Shown: in pieces, positions 5,504 through 5,518 of the stretch
How the letters are laid out: every line of letters begins with the position of its first letter
Position numbering within the stretch: position 1 is the first letter of the stretch
NCBI GenBank assembly: GCA_002339725.1
Contig: DDKN01000061.1
Span: forward strand, 1 to 5,518
Source of the DNA: Thiobacillus sp. UBA2597
Lineage (GTDB): Bacteria; Pseudomonadota; Gammaproteobacteria; Burkholderiales; Thiobacillaceae
Reading direction: 5' to 3'
DNA: 5,518 nt
Program-made: the position numbers and the translations under genes
Notes under the pieces: generated by a model
Told to the model about the DNA's origin: nothing
Databases searched by the model: none
Seen by the model: only the letters and a program-made list of their open reading frames with translations

Positions 5504-5518
5504 ACAATCGAAAAAATT

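Overview
The window is GC-rich and densely packed, with every gene on the + strand. It looks like a Gram-negative proteobacterial chromosome. kdsB implies a Kdo-containing lipopolysaccharide, and the high GC together with this late-cobalamin gene order suggests a betaproteobacterium (Rhodocyclales-like is my guess). The taxon is inferred from gene content and cannot be fixed from this sequence alone.

Positions 1-3360 hold the end of a cobalamin (vitamin B12) operon: the 3' part of cobQ, then complete cobU, cobT, cobC and cobS. Each gene overlaps the next by 8 to 20 bases, so they are probably translated from one mRNA with coupled initiation. CobQ finishes amidation of the corrin ring. CobU activates adenosylcobinamide to its GDP form, CobT makes alpha-ribazole phosphate from dimethylbenzimidazole, CobC is the alpha-ribazole phosphatase, and the membrane enzyme CobS joins the two halves. 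Together the last four form the complete nucleotide-loop assembly pathway.

Positions 3361-4147 hold kdsB (CMP-Kdo synthetase, for lipid A-core synthesis). It starts 19 bases after cobS, has its own strong ribosome binding site, and may have a promoter buried in the end of cobS. A short hairpin followed by five T residues overlaps its stop codon and is a plausible terminator.

Positions 4148-5404 hold a separate transcription unit: a promoter-like TATAAAAT, a near-perfect Shine-Dalgarno sequence, and a 399-residue protein I cannot assign to a named family. It has about six tetratricopeptide repeats followed by a beta-rich, probably Ig-like C-terminal domain. It has no signal peptide and no cysteine, and its base composition is visibly less GC-rich than the cob genes. 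It is the only part of the window that may be undescribed. The last 114 bases are non-coding, with GC-rich hairpins and then an AT-rich stretch that may begin the regulatory region of a gene outside the window.

I saw no RNA gene, CRISPR array, insertion sequence or phage gene.
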